Below, one piece after another: positions 6,379 through 15,177 of a stretch of DNA of 64,000 nucleotides. How positions within the stretch are numbered: position 1 is the first letter of the stretch; every line of letters begins with the position of its first letter. The DNA lies in assembly GCF_014493765.1 (NCBI RefSeq), contig NZ_JACTVJ010000016.1:1-64000 (forward strand), given 5' to 3'. The notes below the pieces were generated by a model. That model was not told the origin of the DNA. It made no database searches and worked only from the letters and a program-made list of their open reading frames with translations. This DNA comes from Streptomyces polyasparticus (lineage in GTDB: Bacteria > Actinomycetota > Actinomycetes > Streptomycetales > Streptomycetaceae). Position numbers and translations under genes: made by a program.

Positions 6379-8931
6379 ATGTTCCGTACTGCCTTGCGCA
6401 ATGTGCTCGCGCACAAGGCCCGGTTGCTGATGACCGTGCTCGCCGTGATGCTCGGCGTGTCCTTCGTGTCCGGCACCCTGGTCTTCACCGACTCCGTCTC
6501 CCAGGCCATCAAGAACAACGCCTCGACGAACTACAAGGACGTCGACGTCGTCATCACGCCCAAGACGGGCCGTAACGACGAAGAGGGCAAGCCCGGCCAG
6601 GCCCCGAAGCTCACCCAGGACCTGCTCGACAAGGTCCAGGAGACGACGGGCGTGAAGTCGGCGACCGGCTCGATCTCCGGATACACCGCCGTCGCCGACA
6701 AGAAAGGCAAGCTCGTCGGTGACGGGTGGGCCTCCACCGGCACCAACTACCTGCCGGGCAAGGACGGCAAGGACGACCGCTACCCGATGACCTCGGGCCG
6801 CGCCCCCACGAACGCGAACGAGATCGCGCTCGACGCCAAGACCGCCGACCGCGCGGGCTACAAGGTCGGCGACACCGTCAGGCTCTCCGTCAACGGCCCC
6901 GTGATCACCCCGAAGATCGTGGGCATCTTCGACGCCGACGACAACGGCTCGGTCTCCGCCGGCGGCACCCTCGTCGCCTTCGACAACGCCACGGCCCAGA
7001 AGCAGTTCGCCGCCCCCGGCGAGTACGACCAGATCCAGGTGAGCGCGGCCCCCGGCACCAGCCAGGCCGAACTGCGCGACGCGCTGGCCGCGTCCGTGCC
7101 GAAGACGGCGGACCTGGACACCGCGGACCGGCTGATCGCCGACCAGGAGAAGACCATCGATGCCGAGACCTCCGGCATCAAGACCTTCATGCTGGTCTTC
7201 GCCGGGATCGCGCTCTTCGTCGGCATCTTCATCATCGCCAACACCTTCACCATGCTGGTCGCGCAGCGCTCCAAGGAGATCGCGCTGATGCGCGCGGTGG
7301 GTGCGAGCCGCAAGCAGATCACGCGTTCCGTCCTGGCCGAGGCCTTCTTCGTCGGCCTGGTCGCCGCCGTGATCGGTCTCGCGGCGGGCATCGGGATCGG
7401 CGTCGGGATGCGCTCGATCCTCGGCACCAACGTCGGTCTGCCCGACGGCCCGACCGTCATCGCCCCGGCCACGGTGGTCTCCGCGTTCGCCGTCGGCATC
7501 GTCGTCACGATGCTCTCGGCCTGGCTGCCCGGCCGCCGCGCCGCGAAGATCCCCCCAGTAGCCGCGATGAACGCGCTGCACGCCACGCCCACCACCAAGG
7601 GCCTGGTCGTCCGCAACACCATCGGTGCGGTCTTCAGCGGCCTCGGCATCGCCGCCGTCCTCTACGGACGCACGATGTCCGCATCCGACGCCAAGCTGCC
7701 CATGGGTCTGGGCGCCGCCCTGCTCGTCATCGGCATCTTCGTCCTCACCCCGCTCCTGTCCCGCCCGGTCATCGGCCTGGCCGCGCCGCTCCTGAAGGCC
7801 TTCGGCATCTCCGGCAAGCTGTCCCGGCAGAACGCGGTGCGCAACCCGCGCCGTACCGCCGCGACCGCCTCGGCCCTGATGATCGGCCTGACGCTGCTCA
7901 CCGGCATCACGGTCATCGCCGGCACCCTGCAGAAGTCCATCGACAAGATGGCCACCGAGGCGCTGCGCAGCGACTACGTGGTGTCGATGTCCAACCAGTC
8001 GCCGCTGTCGCCCGAGGTCGAGAAGACCCTGGCGAAGACGGACGGCGTCACGGCGACGACCCCGCTGCGGATGTCGCCCGCCAAGGTCTTCACGACCGAC
8101 GGCGGCTCCCGCGCCGACCAGCTGATCGGCGTCAACGGCAAGACCATCGAGGACCTGGTCAAGCTGGACTTCGCGGCCGGCGGCTGGAACCTGACCGGGG
8201 ACAACACGGTCGTCGACAGCGACACGGCCAAGGCGTACGGCTGGAAGAACGGCCAGAGCGTCGACGTCACGTACGAGGACGGCAAGCGCGGCAAGCTGAA
8301 CATCGTCGGTGTCTACGAGGGCAACGAGATGATCAAGGGCCTGATGGTCGACACCTCGGTCATCGCCCCGCACATGAAGACCCAGGCCGACTTCCAGGTC
8401 ATGCTGAAGACCTCGGACGGGGTCTCGGAGGCCACGAAGGACAAGCTGGTCAAGGCACTCGGCGAGAACCCGGCCATCTCCGTCGACGACAAGGCCGATA
8501 TCTCCAAGGAGATCGGCGGCATGTTCAGCATGATCCTCAACATGCTGTACGGGCTGCTCGCGATGGCCGTCCTGGTCGCGGTGATCGGCGTGATCAACAC
8601 GCTGGCCATGTCGGTGTTCGAGCGCCGGCAGGAGATCGGCATGCTGCGGGCGATCGGCCTCGACCGCAAGGGCATCAAGCGGATGGTCCGCCTGGAGGCC
8701 ATCGCGATCTCGGTGTTCGGCGGTGTGCTCGGCATCGGGCTCGGCCTGTTCTTCGGCTGGGCCACGGGTGAGCTGCTCAGGTCCGCGCTGACCACGTACA
8801 CGCTGGTCGTCCCGTGGGGCCGGATGGGCATCTTCCTCGCCCTGGCCGGTGTGGTCGGCGTCCTCGCCGCCCTGTGGCCGGCGCGCCGCGCGGCCAAGCT
8901 GAACATGCTGGACGCGATCAAGGCGGAGTGA
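6379..8931 (+). CDS. ABC transporter permease with two FtsX domains, pair 1
   Basis: An 850-residue membrane protein. An N-terminal anchor (about residues 18-38) is followed by a large extracytoplasmic MacB-like domain, three membrane helices around residues 270-400 (first FtsX domain, with SKEIALMRAVGASRKQI coupling loop), two to three further helices, a second extracytoplasmic domain, and a final FtsX domain with RRQEIGMLRAIGLDRKGI. Ten helices are expected in all. ATG start; the gene follows the ATPase and ends at a bidirectional terminator. The transported or sensed molecule cannot be read from the sequence. Confidence 0.92.
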   Translation: MFRTALRNVLAHKARLLMTVLAVMLGVSFVSGTLVFTDSVSQAIKNNASTNYKDVDVVITPKTGRNDEEGKPGQAPKLTQDLLDKVQETTGVKSATGSISGYTAVADKKGKLVGDGWASTGTNYLPGKDGKDDRYPMTSGRAPTNANEIALDAKTADRAGYKVGDTVRLSVNGPVITPKIVGIFDADDNGSVSAGGTLVAFDNATAQKQFAAPGEYDQIQVSAAPGTSQAELRDALAASVPKTADLDTADRLIADQEKTIDAETSGIKTFMLVFAGIALFVGIFIIANTFTMLVAQRSKEIALMRAVGASRKQITRSVLAEAFFVGLVAAVIGLAAGIGIGVGMRSILGTNVGLPDGPTVIAPATVVSAFAVGIVVTMLSAWLPGRRAAKIPPVAAMNALHATPTTKGLVVRNTIGAVFSGLGIAAVLYGRTMSASDAKLPMGLGAALLVIGIFVLTPLLSRPVIGLAAPLLKAFGISGKLSRQNAVRNPRRTAATASALMIGLTLLTGITVIAGTLQKSIDKMATEALRSDYVVSMSNQSPLSPEVEKTLAKTDGVTATTPLRMSPAKVFTTDGGSRADQLIGVNGKTIEDLVKLDFAAGGWNLTGDNTVVDSDTAKAYGWKNGQSVDVTYEDGKRGKLNIVGVYEGNEMIKGLMVDTSVIAPHMKTQADFQVMLKTSDGVSEATKDKLVKALGENPAISVDDKADISKEIGGMFSMILNMLYGLLAMAVLVAVIGVINTLAMSVFERRQEIGMLRAIGLDRKGIKRMVRLEAIAISVFGGVLGIGLGLFFGWATGELLRSALTTYTLVVPWGRMGIFLALAGVVGVLAALWPARRAAKLNMLDAIKAE

Positions 8932-8948
8932 CCACTCCTGCTGTACGC

Positions 8949-8993
8949 GGCCGAGGGCCCGGCTTCCCGTGGTGGGGAGTCGGGCCCTCGGCC
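8949..8993. terminator. Bidirectional hairpin between ABC permease and cfa
   Basis: Arms GGCCGAGGGCCCG (8949-8961) and CGGGCCCTCGGCC (8981-8993) pair perfectly over 13 bases, with partial extension into the loop. It lies between convergent genes. The following 45 bases hold two copies of GGTGGTGCGCGGCCG. Confidence 0.85.
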
Positions 8994-9054
8994 TGTGTGC
9001 TCCGGTGGTGCGCGGCCGTGCCCTGGTGGTGCGCGGCCGGGGCTCAGGTGGCGC

Positions 9055-10341
9055 TCAGCCCGCCCAGACGCGTGGCCGCAGCGGCAGCCCCGACTCCCCC
9101 GACGGCGGGGTCCGTACGGCGAGCACCTGGTTCACGCCGATGCGGTTGCGCCGGAAGGCCAGCGCGCTCGCCGCCATGTACAGGCGCCAGACGCGGGCGC
9201 GGCCCGGGGACGAAAGCCGTACCGCCTCGGGCCAGTTCGCCTCCAGGTTCGCCACCCAGCGGCACAGGGTCAGGGCGTAGTGCTCACGGATCGACTCGAC
9301 GTCGCGCACCTCGAAGCCGGCGCTCTCCAGCTGCGTGACCGTGCTGCCGACCGGGGACAGCTCGCCGTCGGGGAACACGTACGCGTCGATGAACTCGTCG
9401 ATCCTGTACGCCGATTCGTCGTCCTGCGGGCGGCGGGCGATCTGGTGGTTGAGCAGCCGGCCGCCGGGCTTGAGCAGAGCGTGCAGATCGCGCGCGTACT
9501 CCAGATATCCGGCCGAACCCACGTGCTCGGCCATCCCGACCGACGAAATCGCGTCATACGGGCCGTCCCGTACGTCGCGGTAGTCCTGCACCCGGATCTC
9601 GATCTGATCGGCCAGGCCCTCGTCGGCGATGCGCTTGTTCGCGTACGAGGCCTGCTCGCGCGAGAGCGTGATGCCGACGACGCTCACGCCGTGCTCCCTG
9701 GCGGCGTGCAGGGCCATCGATCCCCAGCCGCAGCCGACGTCGAGCAGGCGCTGCCCCGGTCTCAGGTCGAGCTTGCGGCAGACCAGTTCGAGCTTGTCGC
9801 GCTGTGCGTCCTCAAGGGTGCCGTCCGGGGAGTCCCAGTAGGCGCACGAGTAGACCATGGACGGGCCGAGTACCAGCTCGTAGAAGTCGTTGCCGACGTC
9901 GTAGTGGTGGCTGATGGCCCGGCGGTCGCGGATCTTGGTGTGCAGGGCGCCGGTGCGGCGGCGTACCTCTTCGCGCGGTGGGGGCGGGGGCGGGAAGGGG
10001 CCCGCGAGGCGGACGAGTTCGCGTACGGCGGCACGGGTGTGCGGATCGCGCGGCGACGGGCCCGGCAGGTCGTCGCGCTCCCAGACGAGGCCGGCGATGG
10101 CGCCGAGCGCCGCGTACAGATCGCCCTCGACATCGATCTCACCGGCCACCCAGGCGCGGGCGAGGCCCAGTTCGCCGGGCTTGAAGAGGATGCGGCGCAG
10201 GGCGCGGCGGTGGCGGATCACGAGGGTGGGAGTGTTCGGGGGGCCGTACTCGCTGCCGTCCCAGGCACGCAGCCGTACGGGGAGTTCGGCCCCCAATAGC
10301 TGCCCGGCGAGTGTGGTCAGCCGCTGCGCGGCGTCCGGCAT
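9055..10341 (-). CDS. cfa: Cyclopropane-fatty-acyl-phospholipid synthase (SAM-dependent)
   Basis: A 428-residue CFA/CMAS family enzyme that transfers a methylene group from S-adenosylmethionine to double bonds of phospholipid acyl chains. The N-terminal lipid-interacting region carries KPGELGLARAWVAGEIDVEGD. The catalytic domain starts with ISHHYDVGNDFYELVLG, followed by the SAM loop LLDVGCGWGSMALHAA (about residues 205-220), VGMAEHVG and the C-terminal RWVANLEANW. ATG start with GGAAGGTGATCCACC upstream. The gene is monocistronic. The product changes membrane fluidity or stress tolerance. Confidence 0.92.
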   Translation of the reverse strand: MPDAAQRLTTLAGQLLGAELPVRLRAWDGSEYGPPNTPTLVIRHRRALRRILFKPGELGLARAWVAGEIDVEGDLYAALGAIAGLVWERDDLPGPSPRDPHTRAAVRELVRLAGPFPPPPPPREEVRRRTGALHTKIRDRRAISHHYDVGNDFYELVLGPSMVYSCAYWDSPDGTLEDAQRDKLELVCRKLDLRPGQRLLDVGCGWGSMALHAAREHGVSVVGITLSREQASYANKRIADEGLADQIEIRVQDYRDVRDGPYDAISSVGMAEHVGSAGYLEYARDLHALLKPGGRLLNHQIARRPQDDESAYRIDEFIDAYVFPDGELSPVGSTVTQLESAGFEVRDVESIREHYALTLCRWVANLEANWPEAVRLSSPGRARVWRLYMAASALAFRRNRIGVNQVLAVRTPPSGESGLPLRPRVWAG

Positions 10342-10473
10342 GGTGGATCACCTTCCCTGTCTCGGAACGGTTCCTCACTCACGTAAACACCACGGACGTC
10401 GATTTCAAGCCCGGGGGGCCTATTGGGGGCCATGGGTGGGCCTGCAGGTGGCCCGGCAGGTGGCCTGTCGGGG

Positions 10474-10500
10474 CCCGCGCGGCGCGACACTTCGCGCGGG
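10474..10500 (-). terminator. Hairpin downstream of the DUF4253 gene
   Basis: CCCGCGCG (10474-10481) pairs with CGCGCGGG (10493-10500) around an 11-base loop, 17 bases past the stop codon. Confidence 0.6.
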
Positions 10501-10516
10501 TCGGGCCGCCGACTGC

Positions 10517-11317
10517 CTAGTCCCACCAGAACGACCAACGGGTGCGCCCCGGCAGGCTCCCCGCGTACTCGGGGAACGGTGTCGGTGGATCGTCGACGAT
10601 GTTGTCGGCCGTCGAAAGGACATGCTCCAGGGCGAGCAGCCCGGCGTGCTCCGCGTCCTGCGGCGGACGCGCGACGGAGACATGCAGCTCAGTGCCGGTC
10701 AACGCGACGACCCGCGCCCCGAACCGGTCCTCCCAGCTGCGCAGGAGTGCGCACAGCAGGGGCAGCGGCGCGTCCGCCTGCCAGCCGAGCAGGGCGGGAA
10801 CGTCAGCGCTGCGGCGGGCCGGAACGAGGACGAGCCGGCACTCCGCGAGCCCGTGCTCCCCCGCCTCGGCCATCCCGGCCACCACGCCGCACGCGGCGCT
10901 CTCCGGCGACTCGGAGACGCCCGCCGCCGACATCGCCGGGGCCAGTCCCGGCCACCGCTCGTAAGGCGGCCCCGGGTCGTGCGGCCACGGCTCGACGTCC
11001 TCGGGTACGGGCACAGGCGTCGGATCCGACCAGTACGGCAGCCGCTCGCGGCGGTACTCCGCGAAGTCCACCGCAAGCCGCGCCTCAAGCTCCAGGGCGT
11101 CGACGTGCTGGAGGCCGAGAGGCGCGCCCAGAACGTCGGGCCGGCACAGGAGCGGCACAAGGCCGTGGGTCCGCTGGGCCCTCAGCAGATACGGCCACTG
11201 CAGGGCGGCGTCCTCGGGAAACGCATCGGAGGTCCACACACCCGCCGGCCCCTGGGGAAGAAACCGGCCGGGAGGCAGCCTGTCGGGCAAGGGGAACGCC
11301 TTGGGCGGAAGCGACAT
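10517..11317 (-). CDS. DUF4253 domain protein
   Basis: A 266-residue cytoplasmic protein. The C-terminal half has the DUF4253 pattern: CRLVLVPARRSADVPALLGW, SWEDRFGARVVALTGTELHVSVARPP, and the family-typical end WSFWWD. The start at ATG (MSLPPKAF) is chosen because the open frame further upstream is Arg-rich and unlike coding sequence; the ribosome site is weak. The molecular role of this family is unknown. It is separated from cfa and ndh by hairpins on both sides, so it is probably transcribed alone. Confidence 0.75.
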   Translation of the reverse strand: MSLPPKAFPLPDRLPPGRFLPQGPAGVWTSDAFPEDAALQWPYLLRAQRTHGLVPLLCRPDVLGAPLGLQHVDALELEARLAVDFAEYRRERLPYWSDPTPVPVPEDVEPWPHDPGPPYERWPGLAPAMSAAGVSESPESAACGVVAGMAEAGEHGLAECRLVLVPARRSADVPALLGWQADAPLPLLCALLRSWEDRFGARVVALTGTELHVSVARPPQDAEHAGLLALEHVLSTADNIVDDPPTPFPEYAGSLPGRTRWSFWWD

Positions 11318-11461
11318 GGATCGCACGGTAGACCGCACCACTGACAGCGCCCGGTGGCGGCAGAGCCCCCGGTTCCGGGAAGGGGCGAGGTGGGGGAAGG
11401 AGGCCCGCCGCAGGTGCATCCGGACCCGCGGGGCCACGCCCGCACCCCGCCGGGAGCGCAC

Positions 11462-11541
11462 GCCGACCGGCGAAGGCAGCGCCGCCGCACCCGCAACGCG
11501 AGCCGACCGGCGCACGCAGCGCCGCCGCACCCGCCCGCAAA
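11462..11541. repeat. 40-bp tandem duplication in the ndh-DUF4253 intergenic region
   Basis: Two imperfect 40-bp units start with GCCGACCGGCG at 11462 and 11502. The surrounding 293-base gap (11318-11610) holds no gene; it contains only this duplication, the ndh terminator and the DUF4253 promoter region. Confidence 0.7.
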
Positions 11542-11544
11542 CGC

Positions 11545-11586
11545 CGAAGGGACCGCCCGCACCACGGATGGCGGGCGGCCCCTTCG
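11545..11586 (-). terminator. ndh terminator hairpin
   Basis: CGAAGGG-A-CCGCCCGC and GCGGGCGG-C-CCCTTCG pair over 15 bases with a single internal mismatch, 24 bases beyond the ndh stop. Confidence 0.8.
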
Positions 11587-11610
11587 GGCGTGAGCTGGAG
11601 CTGCGTTACG

Positions 11611-13017
11611 TCAGGAGGCCTTGGCCTTCTCCGACGACGGGGCCGAGGCGGCAGCCGCGGCCGGCGGCCGGTCCGCGGAGGTCTGAGCCACCGGGGCGGG
11701 ACGCGCCGCCTCGAAGAACTCCTCGCGCGGCGCCTCGAGAGCACCGAGCGAGACGACCTCGCGCTTGAGGAACATCGCGAGCGTCCAGTCCGCGAAGACG
11801 CGGATCTTGCGGTTGAACGTCGGCATCGCCATGCCGTGGTACGCGCGGTGCATGTACCAGGCGAGACGGCCCTTGAGCTTGATCTTCATCTTGCCCATCA
11901 CGATCATCGCGACGCCCTTGTGGAGGCCGAGGCCCGCCACCGCACCCTTGTTGGCGTGCTTGTACTCCTTCTGCGGGAAGCCCCGCATACCGGAGATCAC
12001 GTTGTCGCCGAGGACCTTCGCCTGGCGCAGCGCGTGCTGGGCGTTCGGCGGGCACCAGGCGCCCTCGCCGACGGCGAGGTCCGGCACCTGGGCGTTGTCG
12101 CCCGCGGCCCAGATGTAGTCGGTGCCCTGGACCTGGAGGGTCGTCTGGGTGTCGACGTGGCCGCGCGGGCCGAGCGGCAGACCGAAGCGCTGCAGCGCCG
12201 GGTTGGGCTTGACGCCCGCGGTCCACACGATGGTGTTGGAGTCGACCTCGAGGCCGTTCTTGAGCACCACGTGGCCGTCGACGCAGGAGTCCATGGACGT
12301 CGAGAGGTAGACCTCGATGCCGCGGCCTTCCAGGTGCTCCTTGCCGTACTGGCCGAGCTTGGGGCCGACCTCGGGAAGGATCTTGTCCGCGGCGTCCACG
12401 AGCACGAAGCGCATGTCTTCGCGCGAGACGTTGTTGTAGTACTTGGCCGCGTCGCGGGCCATGTCCTCGACCTCGCCGATCGTCTCGGCGCCGGCGAAGC
12501 CACCACCGACGAACACGAAGGTCAGCGCCTTGCGGCGGACCTCCTCGTCCTTGGTGGAGTCGGCCTTGTCGAGCTGCTCGAGGACGTGGTTGCGCAGGCC
12601 GATGGCCTCCTCGATGCCCTTCATGCCGATGCCCTGCTCGGCGAGGCCGGGGATCGGGAAGGTGCGGGAGATGGCTCCGAGCGCGATGACCAGGTAGTCG
12701 AAGGGCAGCTCGTACGCCTCGCCGACCAGCGGGGCGATGGAGGCGACCTTGCGGTCCTGGTCGATGTTCGTGACGCGACCGGTGAGCACCTCGGCCTTGG
12801 GCAGAACGCGTCGCAGCGGTACGACGACGTGCCTCGGCGAGATGCTGCCGGCAGCAGCTTCGGGGAGGAAGGGCTGATACGTCATGTACGAGCGCGGGTC
12901 GACGACCGTGACGGTCGCTTCCGCGTAACGCATCTTCTTGAGAATGCGTCGCGCTGCGTACAGGCCTACGTACCCGCCACCTACTACGAGGATCCTGGGA
13001 CGCTCCGTGGTGCTCAT
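11611..13017 (-). CDS. ndh: Type II NADH:quinone oxidoreductase (NDH-2)
   Basis: A 468-residue monotopic flavoprotein that passes electrons from NADH to menaquinone without proton pumping. The FAD-binding fold starts with ILVVGGGYVGLYAARRI (residues 9-25). The second, NADH-binding fold is TFVFVGGGFAGAETIGEVED (about 165-185), and the FAD-closing motif is YIWAAGDNAQV. The C-terminal membrane-association region FADWTLAMFLKRE is followed by an Ala/Pro-rich tail of about 50 residues. The ATG start (MSTTERP) lies beside a weak ribosome site. A Rex redox operator lies about 310 bases upstream, so control by the NADH/NAD ratio is likely. Confidence 0.93.
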   Translation of the reverse strand: MSTTERPRILVVGGGYVGLYAARRILKKMRYAEATVTVVDPRSYMTYQPFLPEAAAGSISPRHVVVPLRRVLPKAEVLTGRVTNIDQDRKVASIAPLVGEAYELPFDYLVIALGAISRTFPIPGLAEQGIGMKGIEEAIGLRNHVLEQLDKADSTKDEEVRRKALTFVFVGGGFAGAETIGEVEDMARDAAKYYNNVSREDMRFVLVDAADKILPEVGPKLGQYGKEHLEGRGIEVYLSTSMDSCVDGHVVLKNGLEVDSNTIVWTAGVKPNPALQRFGLPLGPRGHVDTQTTLQVQGTDYIWAAGDNAQVPDLAVGEGAWCPPNAQHALRQAKVLGDNVISGMRGFPQKEYKHANKGAVAGLGLHKGVAMIVMGKMKIKLKGRLAWYMHRAYHGMAMPTFNRKIRVFADWTLAMFLKREVVSLGALEAPREEFFEAARPAPVAQTSADRPPAAAAASAPSSEKAKAS

Positions 13018-13324
13018 GCCATCGAGTATCCACCCGGGTGGCGGGGGTCGCTCGTGCGCCCCTTCACAAGGTTCCCCAGCCCCTCTGCTACACTGCGCGG
13101 CCCGCGTGATGCAGCTCATGGCCACGCGAGGGAACCATGGTGTACGGGAGAACGTTGTTCACCCCTATTGAGCTGGGTTTCCCGGGGGTTGGCGGGGTGG
13201 ACCACCGCCCTCGTTCACCGCACCGTCACCCGTGCGGAACGCACCGGAATCAAGGCGAACACCTTGATCATGTCCCCGATTCGGACTCCGGGGCCGACTT
13301 GTTCACCCAGGGGGCGCCATTTCC

Positions 13325-13342
13325 TTGTGAAGAACTTCACGA
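13325..13342. promoter_or_regulatory. Rex (redox-sensing repressor) operator upstream of ndh
   Basis: TTGTGAA-GAAC-TTCACGA matches the Rex site TTGTGAA-N4-TTCACAA at 13 of 14 fixed positions. Rex senses NADH/NAD and represses respiratory genes in Streptomyces. The site is on the upstream side of ndh, about 308 bases from the start codon. Confidence 0.75.
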
Positions 13343-13358
13343 AGTTCCTGTGGACGAC

Positions 13359-13383
13359 GGGCCGGAAGACCCCCTTCCGGCCC
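13359..13383 (-). terminator. Terminator of the egtABCD operon
   Basis: GGGCCGGAAG (13359-13368) pairs perfectly with CTTCCGGCCC (13374-13383) around a five-base loop, 35 bases after the egtD stop codon. Confidence 0.85.
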
Positions 13384-13417
13384 TTCGCCATCGATTCAAA
13401 GGCGGCTGCGGGGTCTG

Positions 13418-14380
13418 TCAGGACACCGTACTGAGCGACAACGCGAACCGGCCTTGGGAATCCGTCCACCAGTGGGTCAGCCTCATCCCGGCGGCGCGCA
13501 CCTCCTCACGCACCCCGTCCTGCCGGAACTTCGCGGACACCTCGGTGCGCAGCTCCTCCCCCGCGGCGAAGTCCACGGCAAGGTCGAGCGCGGGCACCTT
13601 CACGGTCTGCTCCACGAGGGAGCGCAGCCGCATCTCGATCCACTCCTCCTTCTTGTCCCATACGGCGACGTGCTCGAAGGTCCCCGGGTCGAAGTCGGCG
13701 CCGAGCTCCCGGTTGAGGACGCTCAGGACGTTCTTGTTGAACCGCGCGGTCACCCCCGCCGCGTCGTCATACGCGGTCACGAGCACCCGCTCGTCCTTGA
13801 CCAGGTCCGTGCCGAGCAGGAAGAAGTCGCCCGGCGACAGCATCGCCCGTACGGAGGCGAGGAACTCCCCGCGCTCGGCAGGGAGCAGATTGCCGATGGT
13901 GCCGCCGAGGAACGCGACGAGCCGGGGCCCCGGCGCCGCAGGCAGGGCGAGCGGTGCGGTGAAGTCGGCGACCAGGGCGTGGACCGCGAGGCGGGGGTGC
14001 TCGCGGCGCAGCGCCCGCGCGGCGCCCCGCAGCGCGCTCTCGCTCACGTCCACGGGGATGTAGGCCTCCAGGCCCTCGAACGCGTCGAGCAGATGCCGGG
14101 TCTTGTCGGACGATCCCGACCCCAGCTCGATCAGCGTCCGCGCCCCCGTCGCCGCCGCGATCCCGGACGCGCGGGAGAGGAGGATCTCCCGCTCGGCCCG
14201 GGTGGGGTAGTACTCGGGCAGCCGGGTGATCTCGTCGAAGAGCTCGCTGCCGCGCGCGTCGTAGAACCACTTGGGCGGCAGCGTCTTGGGCATCCGGGTC
14301 AGGCCGTGCAGGACGTCGGCCCGCAGCGCGTCCCGGCCTGCGCCCTCGCGAAGTGTGCGGGTCAGTTCGAACTCGGCCAC
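13418..14380 (-). CDS. egtD: L-histidine N(alpha)-methyltransferase EgtD
   Basis: A 320-residue SAM-dependent enzyme that makes hercynine (N,N,N-trimethylhistidine), the first step of ergothioneine synthesis. Visible motifs: LPPKWFYDARGSELFDEIT with LPEYYPTRAEREIL (substrate region), the SAM loop LIELGSGSSDKTRHLLDAF, VDVSESAL, FLGGTIGNL and LLGTDLVKDE. GTG start with AAGGAG eight bases upstream; it overlaps the 3' end of egtC by 19 bases. The last gene of the operon, followed by a strong hairpin. Confidence 0.92.
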   Translation of the reverse strand: MAEFELTRTLREGAGRDALRADVLHGLTRMPKTLPPKWFYDARGSELFDEITRLPEYYPTRAEREILLSRASGIAAATGARTLIELGSGSSDKTRHLLDAFEGLEAYIPVDVSESALRGAARALRREHPRLAVHALVADFTAPLALPAAPGPRLVAFLGGTIGNLLPAERGEFLASVRAMLSPGDFFLLGTDLVKDERVLVTAYDDAAGVTARFNKNVLSVLNRELGADFDPGTFEHVAVWDKKEEWIEMRLRSLVEQTVKVPALDLAVDFAAGEELRTEVSAKFRQDGVREEVRAAGMRLTHWWTDSQGRFALSLSTVS

Positions 14381-15177
14381 GTGGACGGCTCCTTGAGCGG
14401 GGTCAGCAGGATGTCGGTCCGGTCCGCGGTGAGCAGGGTGCGGTCGGGCACCTCGGTCCAGAGCGGATCGTCGTCGTACGGTTCGGAGGCCACGACGGTG
14501 CGGCGCGGCATGGCGCTGTACGGCCGGGAGGCCACATCGACCTCGCCCGGGTCCGGATCGGCGAGGTACCAGAGCGTGTCGCCCCACGCGGTCGCCGTGA
14601 TCGCCTCGCCGTCGGTGAGCAGGAAGTTGAGCCGCGCGCCGGGCGCCGCCCGCGCGACCTCCAGGACGGTGTCGCCGACCGCGCGCGCCGCGTCGTCGCC
14701 CGTACGGAGCCGGTGCAGGACGAGCGCCCACAGGAACGCCGAGTCACAGCGCGCCTGCAGGGAGAGGAGCTCCTCCGCCGGGACCGTACGCACCAGCGGC
14801 GCGAGGGAGTGCGGCCAGCCGGGCACCGCGCCGTTGTGGCTGAACAGCCATCGCCCGGCGGCGAACGGCGCCGCCGCGGCCTGGCCGTCGGCCCCGGCGA
14901 CCGTCGCGTCCCGTACGGCCGCGAGCACCGCGCCCGAGCGCACCACCCGGGCCAGGTCCGCGTACGACTCGTCGCCCCAGATGGGTACGGCGTGGCGGTA
15001 GCGGGCGGGCACCGGGTCCCCGTCCGCGTACCAGCCCACCCCGAACCCGTCGGCGTTGACCGTGCCGTACCGCTGCCGGCGCGGCGCCCAGGACTGGCGG
15101 TACAGGCCGTGCGGCGGCGCGTTCAGGACCTCGCCGAGCGGCACCGGCGGCCCCAGGTAGGCCAGATGCCGGCACAT
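14362..15177 (-). CDS. egtC: Ergothioneine biosynthesis amidohydrolase EgtC
   Basis: A 271-residue class II glutamine-amidotransferase-type (Ntn) hydrolase that removes glutamate from gamma-glutamyl hercynyl-cysteine sulfoxide. Cys2 directly after the initiator Met (MCRHLAYLG) is the nucleophile exposed by Met removal. Other family signs are NADGFGVGWY, FSHNGAVPGWP and CDSAFLWALVLHRL. The start is set by this Cys2 and by the TGATG overlap with the egtB stop, which implies translational coupling. Confidence 0.92.
   Translation of the reverse strand: MCRHLAYLGPPVPLGEVLNAPPHGLYRQSWAPRRQRYGTVNADGFGVGWYADGDPVPARYRHAVPIWGDESYADLARVVRSGAVLAAVRDATVAGADGQAAAAPFAAGRWLFSHNGAVPGWPHSLAPLVRTVPAEELLSLQARCDSAFLWALVLHRLRTGDDAARAVGDTVLEVARAAPGARLNFLLTDGEAITATAWGDTLWYLADPDPGEVDVASRPYSAMPRRTVVASEPYDDDPLWTEVPDRTLLTADRTDILLTPLKEPSTWPSSN

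Larger units (their letters stand above)
13018..13417. other. Intergenic region between ndh and egtD
   Basis: 400 bases without a supported gene. It holds the Rex operator (13325-13342) and the egt terminator (13359-13383). An 84-codon minus-strand frame (13215-13469) overlaps both and has poor third-position G/C bias, so it is not called. The distance from the Rex site to ndh implies a long leader. Confidence 0.7.

Noticed and set aside
5635-8373. 912-codon open frame antisense to the ABC operon
   Set aside because: Shadow of the real genes; high-G/C third positions remove stops on the opposite strand. The plus strand has recognisable ABC motifs.
13150-13175. Additional Rex site at GGTGAACAACGTTCTCC (minus strand)
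   Set aside because: The half-sites have the wrong spacing (five instead of four bases) and the right half is poor.
13215-13469. 84-codon minus-strand frame in the ndh-egtD gap
   Set aside because: It spans the egt terminator and the Rex operator, has weak third-position bias and no ribosome site.
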